Assembly: GCA_948512295.1 (NCBI GenBank)
Contig: CAOQRA010000024.1
Location: 1-17,737, forward strand
Origin: an uncultured Eubacteriales bacterium
Lineage (GTDB): Bacteria > Bacillota > Clostridia > Christensenellales > UBA1242
DNA length: 17,737 nucleotides
Direction: 5' to 3'
A model generated the notes under the pieces. The model was not told the origin of the DNA. It made no database searches and worked only from the letters and a program-made list of their open reading frames with translations. Shown piece by piece: positions 1-7,712 of this stretch (position 1 is its first letter; every line of letters begins with the position of its first letter). Both the position numbers and the translations under genes were made by a program.

Positions 1-223
1 TCTTTTTCAATTTTAATCTAACTTTTGCATTTAAAGACAAAAACTCTCTGATGTAGTTTGTAAGCTGATCACGCTCCTCATTAGTCAATTCCTCATGGTT
101 AAAAGGATAGAGAAAAGTTATGGAGCAAACGTTTAATCCTTTATCATAAACTACTTCATAGAGTTTTAAAAATGAAAATTTATTTTCAAAATGTTTGTTT
201 ATGTTTTCTAAAAGTGTAAGCAT
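1..223 (-). CDS. polC: Probable DNA polymerase III PolC-type alpha subunit, N-terminal fragment (runs off left edge)
   Basis: An open frame starts at the ATG at 221-223 and stays open for 74 codons to the window edge, so only the N-terminus is present. It begins MLTLLENINKHF and later reads LTNEERDQLTNYIREF, then a basic stretch ending KVRLKLKK. This arrangement (a small N-terminal domain, an LT-x-EE segment, then a KVxxKxKK strand) resembles the N-terminal domain of Gram-positive PolC, the main replicative polymerase. Position supports this, because polC usually lies just downstream of the rseP/rasP region in Firmicutes. The gap to the rseP stop is 9 bp and I see no good Shine-Dalgarno sequence, so translation may be coupled to rseP. 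No catalytic domain is in view, so the name rests on weak similarity plus synteny. An unrelated small protein is possible. Confidence 0.55.
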   Translation of the reverse strand, partial: MLTLLENINKHFENKFSFLKLYEVVYDKGLNVCSITFLYPFNHEELTNEERDQLTNYIREFLSLNAKVRLKLKK

Positions 224-232
224 GACTACATT

Positions 233-1510
233 TTACAATATAAAATGCAAGATGTCAACAAGTATGACAAATCCAAATAAAACTAATAAGCCAAGAGTAT
301 GAATCATGTTTTCAAGTTCTCGATTGATAGGTTTTCGTCGAATCCATTCTACGGTTGTAAATGCAACATGTGCACCGTCTAGCGCGGGAACTGGTAAAAG
401 ATTGAAAACCGCAAGATTTGCTGAAATCAAAGGGATTAACACAAGCATATTGGCAAAATTGGCTTGCACGCTTGTGGCGATTGTCGCTATGGTTGTAATA
501 GGCCCACCCATTTCACTTATTGCTACTTGGAAAGTAATAAGCATCCAAAGACTCTTTAAAACAATCCAAGCAAGACCAAAAGCAAATGGAATGCATCTTG
601 CAAGTGCTTCTAAAAAGCTATGCCTGTAAGTAGAATAAGCATTGTAATTAAGTGTCATATAGCCATTTGAATCTACAACTATTTGATTTTCGTTGTTTAT
701 GTCAATATAGCCGCCTAGTGAATATGCGTCATATTTTAAAATCCCCTCTTCAGTGGTGGTTTCATCTATGACTATCTGATTGTTTTCATCTTTTTTATAG
801 ATTGGTTTATTATTAGAGTCAAGTTTAATATAAGTCACCTTAGTAAAGTACAGAGGCACATCCATCATCTGTCCATTACGACGAACAGAAAATGTGATTG
901 GCTTATGGTTTTCAAAACTATTGCCCTCGGTATCAATCCAAGTTTTAAATTCTTTTGTTTTCATGGATACAAGCTCTGGGAAACTATAGCTGTAAGCAAA
1001 ATCAATTTTAATGCCGTCTACGTAAAAAACGACATCCCCCTCTTGCAGCATATTTATTTCAGGGTTATACTCAGTTGCATAATTATAGGAAATTATATTT
1101 TTCATCTGTTCCGCTTGATTAAACTCAGGAATATCATAGCCAACGCTGACAAGTAAAATAAATGAAAATACAATTGCAGTCAAGAAATTAAAGGTGGCAC
1201 CTGCCAAAAACACTATAATTCTTTTCCATGCTTTTTGATCTGTGAACGCTTTGCCTTCTTTTAGTTTGTTTCCGTTTTTATCAGTGCCATCTTCCCCTGC
1301 AAAAGCACAATACCCTCCAAGTGGAAAAATACGCAATGATATTTTTTCACCTCTTTTATTTGTACGAGAAAAAATAGCTTTGCCAAAGCCTATAGAAAAT
1401 TCGTCTATTTTAAATTTCAAAATTCTGCCTGCTGTGTAATGACCAAGTTCATGAATAAGAACCATGAACAATAACACGACAACTGCCAATATTACGTAAA
1501 GGACAATCAT
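233..1510 (-). CDS. rseP: RIP-type site-2 zinc metalloprotease (RseP/RasP family, M50)
   Basis: An integral membrane protease that cuts transmembrane segments of anti-sigma factors and leftover signal peptides. The first membrane helix carries the zinc site HELGH at residues 20-24. A second helix follows at about 97-125. A PDZ-like domain begins near 150 (LQEGDVVFYVDG) and is followed by an Asn/Asp-rich extracytoplasmic stretch to about 290. Helices at about 305-325 and 350-370 lead to the third ligand motif NLLPVPALDG at 370-379, with Asp378 as the expected zinc ligand. A last helix ends the protein. The length of 425 is close to that of B. subtilis RasP. The start is set by GCGAGGGGA just upstream, which overlaps the cdsA stop. 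It lies between cdsA and probable polC and is probably co-transcribed with frr-uppS-cdsA. The dxr gene that normally precedes it is absent. Confidence 0.95.
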   Translation of the reverse strand: MIVLYVILAVVVLLFMVLIHELGHYTAGRILKFKIDEFSIGFGKAIFSRTNKRGEKISLRIFPLGGYCAFAGEDGTDKNGNKLKEGKAFTDQKAWKRIIVFLAGATFNFLTAIVFSFILLVSVGYDIPEFNQAEQMKNIISYNYATEYNPEINMLQEGDVVFYVDGIKIDFAYSYSFPELVSMKTKEFKTWIDTEGNSFENHKPITFSVRRNGQMMDVPLYFTKVTYIKLDSNNKPIYKKDENNQIVIDETTTEEGILKYDAYSLGGYIDINNENQIVVDSNGYMTLNYNAYSTYRHSFLEALARCIPFAFGLAWIVLKSLWMLITFQVAISEMGGPITTIATIATSVQANFANMLVLIPLISANLAVFNLLPVPALDGAHVAFTTVEWIRRKPINRELENMIHTLGLLVLFGFVILVDILHFIL

Positions 1511-1519
1511 TTCCCCTCG

Positions 1520-2491
1520 CTAAATTACTAAAACTAAAATTGAAAATGCCAAAAGTAAATAAGGTACTATAAAAATATATGAATCAAATCTGTCAAGCAT
1601 TCCACCATGGCCAGGAAGAATTTTTCCGCTATCTTTAATGCCTGCCTTGCGTTTTAAAAAGCTTTCTAATAAATCGCCAAGTTGGCAAATAACAGAACCT
1701 ATTAAAGCAATAATTAAAACATGCCAGAAAGCAAAACCTGCAGAGGTGAAAATAGTTGATAACGATGGTATAGCATTCAAAATTAAATATACGCATACGC
1801 AAAGAAGTGTACACCAAAGGCTTCCACCAATTGCGCCAGAAATATGTTTATTAGGGCTTACGGATGGAGCCAGTTTTTTCCCTTCAATAAGACTGCCCAT
1901 TAAATATCCAAAGGTATCTGTAAAAATAGGAATTAAAAACACAAATAAAAGGGCAACAAAAGATAAATATCCGCCAAATTCACCTACTTTTGAAAATGAA
2001 GTGGATAAACTATCGAAATGGTTTAAAAAATTCATCATCATAAGAAATAGTGATGGGTAGATAAAAATTAGTGCTGTGTTAAATGCTTTATTGAATGAGA
2101 ATTTGGTAATAGTAGTAGACTTGTCCAGTTTACGTATTCTCATTTCATTACGTGTTTTGCTTTTATATAATAATCCAAATATAAATGCCCCGCCAAAGCA
2201 AACTAAAATAAGAGCGATATCAAGAAGTATTGTAAATGTAATTCCAATTGAAGCATCAAAATTAACACCAATCAAATTAATTATAAGTAATAACGCGGGA
2301 AAAATAGTTGCAAAAATTTGATAATTATACATTCCAAGCTTGGTAAAAACCCTACTACATTCAAGAGTGGCAATGCAAACCACAAAAAGTATTAAGGCGT
2401 CAAAGAAATAATTAGATACCAGCATTTTAAGTATAAACGCCAGCACAAGCACTGCCATAATCATGATTGATGTATAAAGTCGTTTTTTCAT
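1520..2491 (-). CDS. cdsA: Phosphatidate cytidylyltransferase (CDP-diacylglycerol synthase)
   Basis: Makes CDP-diacylglycerol from CTP and phosphatidic acid at the membrane, the branch point for phospholipid synthesis. It is a polytopic protein with about eight hydrophobic segments. The C-terminal family signature is complete at residues 277-303: S-F-L-K-R, then K-D, then LPGHGGMLDRFD with the metal-binding Asp residues. At 323 residues it is longer than the roughly 270 of the B. subtilis enzyme. Part of the extra length is a basic loop near 108-130. The ATG overlaps the uppS stop as ATGA, and GGAGG lies inside the uppS 3' end, so translation is probably coupled. rseP follows after 9 bp. Confidence 0.95.
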   Translation of the reverse strand: MKKRLYTSIMIMAVLVLAFILKMLVSNYFFDALILFVVCIATLECSRVFTKLGMYNYQIFATIFPALLLIINLIGVNFDASIGITFTILLDIALILVCFGGAFIFGLLYKSKTRNEMRIRKLDKSTTITKFSFNKAFNTALIFIYPSLFLMMMNFLNHFDSLSTSFSKVGEFGGYLSFVALLFVFLIPIFTDTFGYLMGSLIEGKKLAPSVSPNKHISGAIGGSLWCTLLCVCVYLILNAIPSLSTIFTSAGFAFWHVLIIALIGSVICQLGDLLESFLKRKAGIKDSGKILPGHGGMLDRFDSYIFIVPYLLLAFSILVLVI

Positions 2492-3180
2492 GTAATTCCT
2501 CCAAATCGGCGATTACGTTTACTGAAAACCTTAATCGCCTTTTTTAAATGTCTTTCGTTAAAGTCCGGCCAAAGCACTTTAGGGAAAGCAAGTTCGCTGT
2601 AAGCCATTTGATAAAGCATAAAGTTAGATATGCGCATTTCACCACTTGTTCGTATGATGAAGTCAGGGTCAGGCAATCCACTTGTGTAAAGATTGTTTAA
2701 AATGTCTTCTTCGCTAACCTTTTTAATGCCAGAGTCAATAAGTTTGTTTACAGCGTAAACTATATCAGCTCTGCCACCATAATTAAGTGCAAGATTAACA
2801 ATTAATGAATTGTTGCCTTTTGTTTCAAATTTAATTCTATCAAGTTCATGTTGGAGATCTTCTGGAAACTTAGTAATATCTCCAATACTTATGAATTTAA
2901 CGCCAAGTGATTTATATTCATCTTTTTTGCCTTTGATAAACTCTCGTACAAGCTTGAATATACCATTAATTTCTTCGCTGCTACGTTTCCAGTTTTCAGT
3001 TGAGAAAGCAAAAAAAGTCAGTATTTTTATGTTTAGTTTAAGTGCAGCTTTGATAGTCCTATCCACGGCATTAATGCCTTCTTTGTGACCCACGTTGCGT
3101 GGCAGTGATTGTCTAGTCGCCCACCTGCCATTTCCATCCATGATAATTCCAATATGATTAGGTATATTTTTGTTACGCAT
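2488..3180 (-). CDS. uppS: Isoprenyl transferase (undecaprenyl diphosphate synthase)
   Basis: A cis-prenyltransferase that extends farnesyl diphosphate with isopentenyl diphosphate to C55-PP, the lipid carrier for cell-wall polymers. It is soluble or peripheral to the membrane. The catalytic P-loop is near the N-terminus (HIGIIMDGNGRWA, with the catalytic Asp in MDGNGRW). FSTENW follows near residue 60 and the C-terminal IRTSGEMRISNF, with YQMAYSELAF, gives the second substrate region. The family RRFGG lies at the end. Two in-frame ATGs exist. The first (3184-3186) touches the AAAGG directly, while the second (3178-3180) has it 6 nt upstream, so I chose the second, giving 230 residues. It shares ATGA with cdsA. 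The MEP-pathway genes that often accompany it are missing here. Confidence 0.95.
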   Translation of the reverse strand: MRNKNIPNHIGIIMDGNGRWATRQSLPRNVGHKEGINAVDRTIKAALKLNIKILTFFAFSTENWKRSSEEINGIFKLVREFIKGKKDEYKSLGVKFISIGDITKFPEDLQHELDRIKFETKGNNSLIVNLALNYGGRADIVYAVNKLIDSGIKKVSEEDILNNLYTSGLPDPDFIIRTSGEMRISNFMLYQMAYSELAFPKVLWPDFNERHLKKAIKVFSKRNRRFGGIT

Positions 3181-3224
3181 AGCCATCCTTTATAGCCTCA
3201 AAAAATTATGTTTGTATTAGGTTT

Positions 3225-3791
3225 TTAAACCTCCATAATTTCTTTCTCTTTTGCTTTACAAACATCCTCTACTTTGTCAATTGCACTATCTATAAGCTTT
3301 TGAACTTCTTTTTCGCCTGCAGATTGTTCATCTTGTGAAATCATACCCTCTTTTTCAAGGTCTTTAAGCATATCCATAGCGTCACGTCTAGCTGACCTGA
3401 TTGCAATTTTAGTGTCCTCTGCAAGTTTTTTAACATTCTTAACAATATCTCGACGACGCTCCTCAGTAAGAGCTGGGAAAATCAATCTGATAATTTTGCC
3501 ATCGTCGTTTGGAGTGATTCCAATATCAGACGCTGCGATAGCCTTAATAACATTTTTCACTTGACTTGCATCCCAAACCGATATAGCTAGCACGCGTGCT
3601 TCAGGCACTGTTATGCTTGCCATTTGATTAAGAGGCGTAGGCGCCCCATAATAGTCAATAAAAATCTTATCTAAAATGTGAGGATTTGCCCTCCCAGCGC
3701 GAATAACTTGATATTCACTAAGCTGATGAGTAAGCGCCTTTTCAATGTCTGCTTGACAAGATAGGCAAATTTCTTCGATATCGTTTTGCAT
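3225..3791 (-). CDS. frr: Ribosome recycling factor
   Basis: Splits post-termination ribosomes together with EF-G. The 188-residue length and the two-part organisation fit the family. A helical arm contains YQVIRAGRANPHILD near residues 27-41. A small beta domain holds IDYYGAPTPLNQMASITVPEAR and the NDDGKIIRLIFP segment. The helix LTEERRRDIVKNVKKLAED is followed by IAIRSARRDAMD. One small variation is SVWDAS where PWD or PFD is common. The ATG has AAGGAG well placed upstream. It is the first gene after the terminator of the large unknown gene and has its own candidate promoters, so it probably opens the frr-uppS-cdsA-rseP(-polC) unit. The usual upstream partner pyrH is not here. Confidence 0.97.
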   Translation of the reverse strand: MQNDIEEICLSCQADIEKALTHQLSEYQVIRAGRANPHILDKIFIDYYGAPTPLNQMASITVPEARVLAISVWDASQVKNVIKAIAASDIGITPNDDGKIIRLIFPALTEERRRDIVKNVKKLAEDTKIAIRSARRDAMDMLKDLEKEGMISQDEQSAGEKEVQKLIDSAIDKVEDVCKAKEKEIMEV

Positions 3792-3812
3792 AAAGTAAAC
3801 TCCTTAGCATTA

Positions 3813-3883
3813 ATTTTACAATATCTAAATATTTTTTGCAAATAAAATAAAGGCATTATTAAAAAATATGCAACCAAAATCAA
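3813..3883 (-). promoter_or_regulatory. Candidate sigma-A promoters for the frr operon
   Basis: Two candidates read toward frr. The closer is TTGCAA (3836-3841), 17 bp, then TAAAAT (3813-3818), which leaves only about 15 nt of leader. The farther is TTGATT (3878-3883), 17 bp, then AATAAT (3855-3860). Both lie between the terminator of the upstream gene and the frr ribosome binding site. The region is very A/T-rich, so chance matches are likely and I cannot choose between them. Confidence 0.4.
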
Positions 3884-3911
3884 GTATTACACAATATTAG
3901 TCAAAATTTGC

Positions 3912-3941
3912 AAAAAAGGAGAGGTGTTATTCTCCCTCTCC
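3912..3941 (-). terminator. Intrinsic terminator of the 947-residue gene, overlapping its stop codon
   Basis: On the minus strand GGAGAGG (3935-3941) pairs with CCTCTCC (3918-3924) across a 10-nt loop, followed by TTTTTT (3912-3917). The left arm codes for the last Gly-Glu codons and the TAA (3927-3929) lies in the loop, so the terminator is built partly from coding sequence. Confidence 0.8.
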
Positions 3942-6770
3942 CTCGTTATCAGATGAATTTTTAACTTCATTTATAATTTTTATAATTTCGTCAATGTCAA
4001 CAGCTTCTTCGTCTTGATTTTCTGTTTCCTCATTATTAAAGGTTAAAAACTGCTTTTTTTCATCCTCTTGCGATAAGTTTATAAAATGTAACTTTAATGG
4101 TAAATTTGGAAAGTTATCAGATAAAACAGCAGGTTTTAAGCCTGGATGGCAACGTTCGTTATCACTTGTCACGTGAGCGCTATAACATTGGCAATCATCT
4201 TTCGGTGCAGAATTAGATTGATATTGAATAATAAAATTGCCAGTGTTTAGATTGTAAAAAGGAAAAGTATGAGAGTTTACTTCATAAAGATATTTAACTT
4301 CTTCGTCTAAAAGCGAAACAAAAGAAAATAGAAGGTCAGGATTTAAGCTTGGTACATCGCTATCTAAGTCGTTATTATATTGTAAAGGGTTAAGTACACT
4401 TTTATCCCACTTTTTGCTTATTCTGCTATCTCTATGAAATAAAACTTCATGTAAAGAAACGCAATAAATGTCGTAAAGAAGAGGCGCGTTACAATTTAAG
4501 TTGAAATAAAAATTGTTTGTAAAGCTTTGTACAAATTTAATGCTGTCTTGTAGATAGTCAGGGAAAAACATTTCTTCGCACTTTTTTCCAAAGAAAGCTT
4601 CCGCCTCCTCTTCAATCGCATAAGCATATTCACAAATGATATCTCGTAAATAGCCTACTTTCATAAATAAGTTGTCGTTGGATATATATTTGTGAGCAAA
4701 CACTTTTGCGGCTTCTGAATTTTTCTTAAAACTTTCAGTAATGATATTAAAAACTTTATTGTATTTTTTATTTATATCTTTAACTCTTTCAAAGATATAA
4801 AGTCCTTTTCCTGTAATGTCGGTATAATCCTTATCAGTTATAATATAACTAAGATTAGTTATAGCCATTTCATTCTTTTTATCTAAAATTTTATCTTGTA
4901 AAAATTTGGCATATTCAATAATCTGCTTTGAAAGTTCGTAAGCTTCAATAGACGTGTCTTCAAATAGTGTGAGCGCTTCTTTAATTTTAGAAAATCTAGG
5001 TAAATTTTTAGGATAATAATTATTTAGCTTGAAAGCTTCAAAAATTGGTTCATATTGCGCTAGATAGGTTTGAAAGATGGATAGCTCTTTGCTGATAGGT
5101 TTCACTTTTGGCACTTTAGAGCATCTTAAAGCTTGTTTTTCTTCAAGCGTAAGTTCTTTTTCAGTATTTATCGCAACTTGCTGAGAGTTAGCAGTACGCT
5201 GAGCAATAAAGCGTTCTTTTTCTGCTATTTTTTGTAGGCGCTTTTTCTCACGCTCTTCCTCTTTCTTACGTTGACGCTCCTCTTTACGCGCTTGTCGATA
5301 TCTTTCCGCCTCTTGTGCTTCTGCTTTCAGTCTTTCCACCTCTAGTGCTTTACGTTTCGCTTCTTCCTCGCGTGCTTCTTTGACAAGTTTATCTATTAAC
5401 TTTTGACTTATACCAACTTTTTTATTTCCAGCCTTTCTTTTTATGCTTTCAAATTCAGCATTGGATAGAAATATCTCTGGGAATTCAGAAACTATAATTT
5501 GTTTTTTCTTTGCTCGTTCAATTTCAGCCTCACCATTGGCACCGCCATTATCACGATAGGTGTTTTCATATTGATTTAATATGCGAGATGGATTTTCAAC
5601 AAAAGTTTGTCTAAGATTGATTTTGCTATCCATTTCCTCTTGTATAATGCTTGCAAGTGCAAGTTCTAGATATTGCGGCGAAGCTTGGAGTATTGAGGTG
5701 TTTTGCAGACAGGTTATTGCGTTATCAACTCCTAAATATTTAGTTAATATTTCTGCTTTTTCTGGCATGGTTTCTGTTTTAAGTTTATCTATTTGAGTTA
5801 GACGATTTATGTCAAAAACCAATTCGTCAGCAAGGCTTTGAGAATATTTTTTTGCATTCTTTTGTATAGCGGTAGGATTTTTCTTAGAGGCAATTATACT
5901 TTCTATAGTTTTTGCAAATATGGAATTAAAACTAGTAATACGATTAAAATCTACTGTCAGTATTGTAGGAGATAATTTTATTCTTTGTAGAAGTTTTGCC
6001 CTGCCACCTACACTGTCTTCATAAAAAGTTTTAAGCATTTCTATTGTATTTTCAATTGTAGCTGGTGGACAGCTTAAAATAGATGGTGCTGATTTAATAA
6101 TATCTCTGACGTCATATAAATAAGCCTTTGCATTTTCATCCCAAAAGAGGTTATTTAGTAAATTAAAAATTTTTGCCACCCTTTCACTTGTGGCTTGGTT
6201 TGCAAGTGTGGCACAATGTTCAAGAGCGTCTTTAAATTCTTCGTTTGTGAACAGATGACTATATTCTTCGGTGTGGGAATCTAAATACTTTTCCTTTGTA
6301 AGTGAATTTATAGTTTGCTCAAAGTTTTCCTCCGTCAACTTTTCAAGATTTGTTTTTATTGCAAGTTTGAAAGGGTCAATATGAAGTGTTCTTGCCATAT
6401 CTAATACATCTTCAAAACTTTCGCTAATATGTCTAACTTTGTCTTTAAAAAGCGAAATAATGTCGTCAAAAACGCTGCGTGCAAGTGGATTACGCTTTTC
6501 CTTGTCAAAGTCTTTTATATCATTTTCTTCAAAGGCTTTACATAGGTCGCGAATTTTGTAAACCACATCATTTTCGAGTTGCTCGCAAATATTGTAGATG
6601 TATAATTTAATTTCTTCCTCTTTAAAACAAAAGTGTTTTTGAAAAATATGTTTAAGCTCGTCAGCGGCTTTTTTGACGCCCTCGCTCGAGTTTATAAACT
6701 CGTCAATGATAGCAATCTCATCCTCTGATAGCATTTTAATTCCGTTTATTGTACGTTTGATTCTAGGCAT
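3927..6770 (-). CDS. Large cytosolic protein of unknown function with mTERF-like helical repeats and a charged coiled coil
   Basis: I do not recognise this 947-residue protein as a named family. It has no signal peptide or membrane helix. Residues 1-210 look all-helical. From about 215 to 400 there are repeated helix-turn-helix units with a proline-hydrophobic core: SAPSILSCPPATIENTI, then LSPTILTVDFNRI, then a related LGVDNAITCL...ILQASPQYLE, then ENPSRILNQY. This spacing recalls mTERF-type helical repeats, which bind nucleic acid in organelles. A long Arg/Lys/Glu-rich helix follows at about 455-525, then a helical domain at 560-740. Near the C-terminus Cys860, Cys862, His866, Cys874 and His875 could bind a metal. 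The last 35 residues are acidic. The start has AAAGGAG upstream. The gene has its own promoter and terminator and occupies the place where pyrH normally lies. A role in translation or RNA handling is only a guess from repeats and position. Confidence 0.85.
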   Translation of the reverse strand: MPRIKRTINGIKMLSEDEIAIIDEFINSSEGVKKAADELKHIFQKHFCFKEEEIKLYIYNICEQLENDVVYKIRDLCKAFEENDIKDFDKEKRNPLARSVFDDIISLFKDKVRHISESFEDVLDMARTLHIDPFKLAIKTNLEKLTEENFEQTINSLTKEKYLDSHTEEYSHLFTNEEFKDALEHCATLANQATSERVAKIFNLLNNLFWDENAKAYLYDVRDIIKSAPSILSCPPATIENTIEMLKTFYEDSVGGRAKLLQRIKLSPTILTVDFNRITSFNSIFAKTIESIIASKKNPTAIQKNAKKYSQSLADELVFDINRLTQIDKLKTETMPEKAEILTKYLGVDNAITCLQNTSILQASPQYLELALASIIQEEMDSKINLRQTFVENPSRILNQYENTYRDNGGANGEAEIERAKKKQIIVSEFPEIFLSNAEFESIKRKAGNKKVGISQKLIDKLVKEAREEEAKRKALEVERLKAEAQEAERYRQARKEERQRKKEEEREKKRLQKIAEKERFIAQRTANSQQVAINTEKELTLEEKQALRCSKVPKVKPISKELSIFQTYLAQYEPIFEAFKLNNYYPKNLPRFSKIKEALTLFEDTSIEAYELSKQIIEYAKFLQDKILDKKNEMAITNLSYIITDKDYTDITGKGLYIFERVKDINKKYNKVFNIITESFKKNSEAAKVFAHKYISNDNLFMKVGYLRDIICEYAYAIEEEAEAFFGKKCEEMFFPDYLQDSIKFVQSFTNNFYFNLNCNAPLLYDIYCVSLHEVLFHRDSRISKKWDKSVLNPLQYNNDLDSDVPSLNPDLLFSFVSLLDEEVKYLYEVNSHTFPFYNLNTGNFIIQYQSNSAPKDDCQCYSAHVTSDNERCHPGLKPAVLSDNFPNLPLKLHFINLSQEDEKKQFLTFNNEETENQDEEAVDIDEIIKIINEVKNSSDNEGEGE

Positions 6771-6796
6771 ATTTTCTCCTTTAGTATTACCTTTTA

Positions 6797-6825
6797 ATTA
6801 TAAATTAAAACTGCTCTTTTGTCAA
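6797..6825 (-). promoter_or_regulatory. Consensus sigma-A promoter of the 947-residue gene
   Basis: TTGACA (6820-6825) and TATAAT (6797-6802) are separated by exactly 17 bp, a perfect vegetative consensus, and the start codon follows about 26 nt downstream of the -10 box with AAAGGAG in between. This predicts strong transcription independent of rpsB-tsf. Confidence 0.85.
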
Positions 6826-6880
6826 TAGAGATTGAGAAATTAAGGAGTTATTTGATGATATTTCTCCACAGGAAACCTCG

Positions 6881-6936
6881 TTGTCATTTCTAGCATAACC
6901 GAGAAATCTTACGGGGCTCTCCAGTCGAGATGACAA
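6881..6936 (-). repeat. Short palindrome-ended intergenic repeat (TGTCATTTC family)
   Basis: The segment begins TTGTCATTTCTA and ends with the near-inverse CGAGATGACAA, with an inner GAGAAATCTT. It matches the ends of the other repeats in this window (TGTCATTCTGA ... GAAGAATCT and TGTCATTTCGACC ... GAGAAATCT). It lies between the tsf terminators and the promoter of the large unknown gene. Orientation is not certain. Confidence 0.55.
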
Positions 6937-6975
6937 GCACGCAAAGTCGAAATATCTTCAATATTTTAAAGTATA

Positions 6976-7014
6976 ATAAATAAAAATCCACAGGTAAAAC
7001 CCGCGGTTTTCTGT
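6976..7014 (-). terminator. Second intrinsic terminator downstream of tsf
   Basis: On the minus strand ACAG-AAAACC, loop GCG, GGTTTT-(AC)-CTGT forms a hairpin with a 2-nt bulge (6990-7014). A T-rich tail GGATTTTTATTTATT follows. It lies just beyond the first hairpin after tsf. Confidence 0.65.
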
Positions 7015-7021
7015 AACAAAG

Positions 7022-7041
7022 AAGACGGAAGTTTCCGTCTT
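7022..7041 (-). terminator. First hairpin terminator after tsf
   Basis: AAGACGGA pairs with TCCGTCTT across the loop AACT, 12 bp downstream of the tsf stop, followed on the minus strand by CTTTGTTA, a weak T tract. Together with the next hairpin it should end the rpsB-tsf transcript before the large unknown gene. Confidence 0.6.
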
Positions 7042-7053
7042 AATTTTGATTTG

Positions 7054-7710
7054 TTAAGCTTTTGTGCCCATTTGTTTAGCAACTTCTTCCGCAAGGTCAT
7101 CATGACGCTTTTCAAGCCCTTCACCAAGTTCATAACGAACAAAGCGACGAATAGAAATTTTCTCGCCAATCTTGAGAGTCATTTCATTGATATAGTCAGA
7201 GATTTTCATGCTGCTGTCTTTAACGAATGGTTGTTCCATAAGGCAGTTATCCTCATAGAATTTTTTGATACGTCCTTCCACCATTTTTTCAATGATAGCG
7301 GCAGGTTTACCCTCGTTTGCAGCTTGAACGCGGAGAATTTCTTTTTCCTTTTCAAGTTCAACTGCTGGCACTTCTTCAATGCGGACATATTTTGGATTTG
7401 CAGCAGCGATTTGCATACCAACATTTCTTGCGATTTCTTGGAAAAGTTCGGTTTTAGCCACGAAGTCAGTCTCGCAGTTAACTTCGACCAAAACGCCAAT
7501 TCTTCCACCCATGTGGATGTATGAAGAAACAACGCCTTCGCTTGCAATTCTGCCTTGCTTTTTAGCAGCAGCTGCAATACCCTTTTCACGGAGCCATACA
7601 GCAGCCTTTTCAAAGTCACCATCACATTCAGTTAATGCTTTTTTGCAGTCCATCATACCAGCGTTTGTGCGGGCGCGAAGCTCTGCAACATCTTTAGCTG
7701 TAAAACTCAT
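7054..7710 (-). CDS. tsf: Translation elongation factor Ts
   Basis: Guanine nucleotide exchange factor for EF-Tu. The N-terminal UBA-like module holds LRARTNAGMMDCKKAL (residues 11-26). The core contains the signature VNCETDFVAKT, with TDFVA at 81-85, whose Asp-Phe pair contacts EF-Tu. A helical region follows and the C-terminal EKISIRRFVRYELGEG closes the core. At 218 residues it is the short form, close to the Thermus type. The longer E. coli protein has about 283 residues and a larger C-terminal dimerisation part. The ATG lies 2 nt beyond the rpsB stop, with AAGGAG inside the rpsB 3' end, so the two are co-translated. Two hairpins follow the stop. Confidence 0.97.
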   Translation of the reverse strand: MSFTAKDVAELRARTNAGMMDCKKALTECDGDFEKAAVWLREKGIAAAAKKQGRIASEGVVSSYIHMGGRIGVLVEVNCETDFVAKTELFQEIARNVGMQIAAANPKYVRIEEVPAVELEKEKEILRVQAANEGKPAAIIEKMVEGRIKKFYEDNCLMEQPFVKDSSMKISDYINEMTLKIGEKISIRRFVRYELGEGLEKRHDDLAEEVAKQMGTKA

Positions 7711-7712
7711 AA

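Noticed and set aside
3205..3235. AGGTT/AACCT hairpin at the end of frr as a terminator
   Set aside because: The stem is only about five pairs and no T run follows directly. uppS begins 38-45 bp downstream, which fits an operon.
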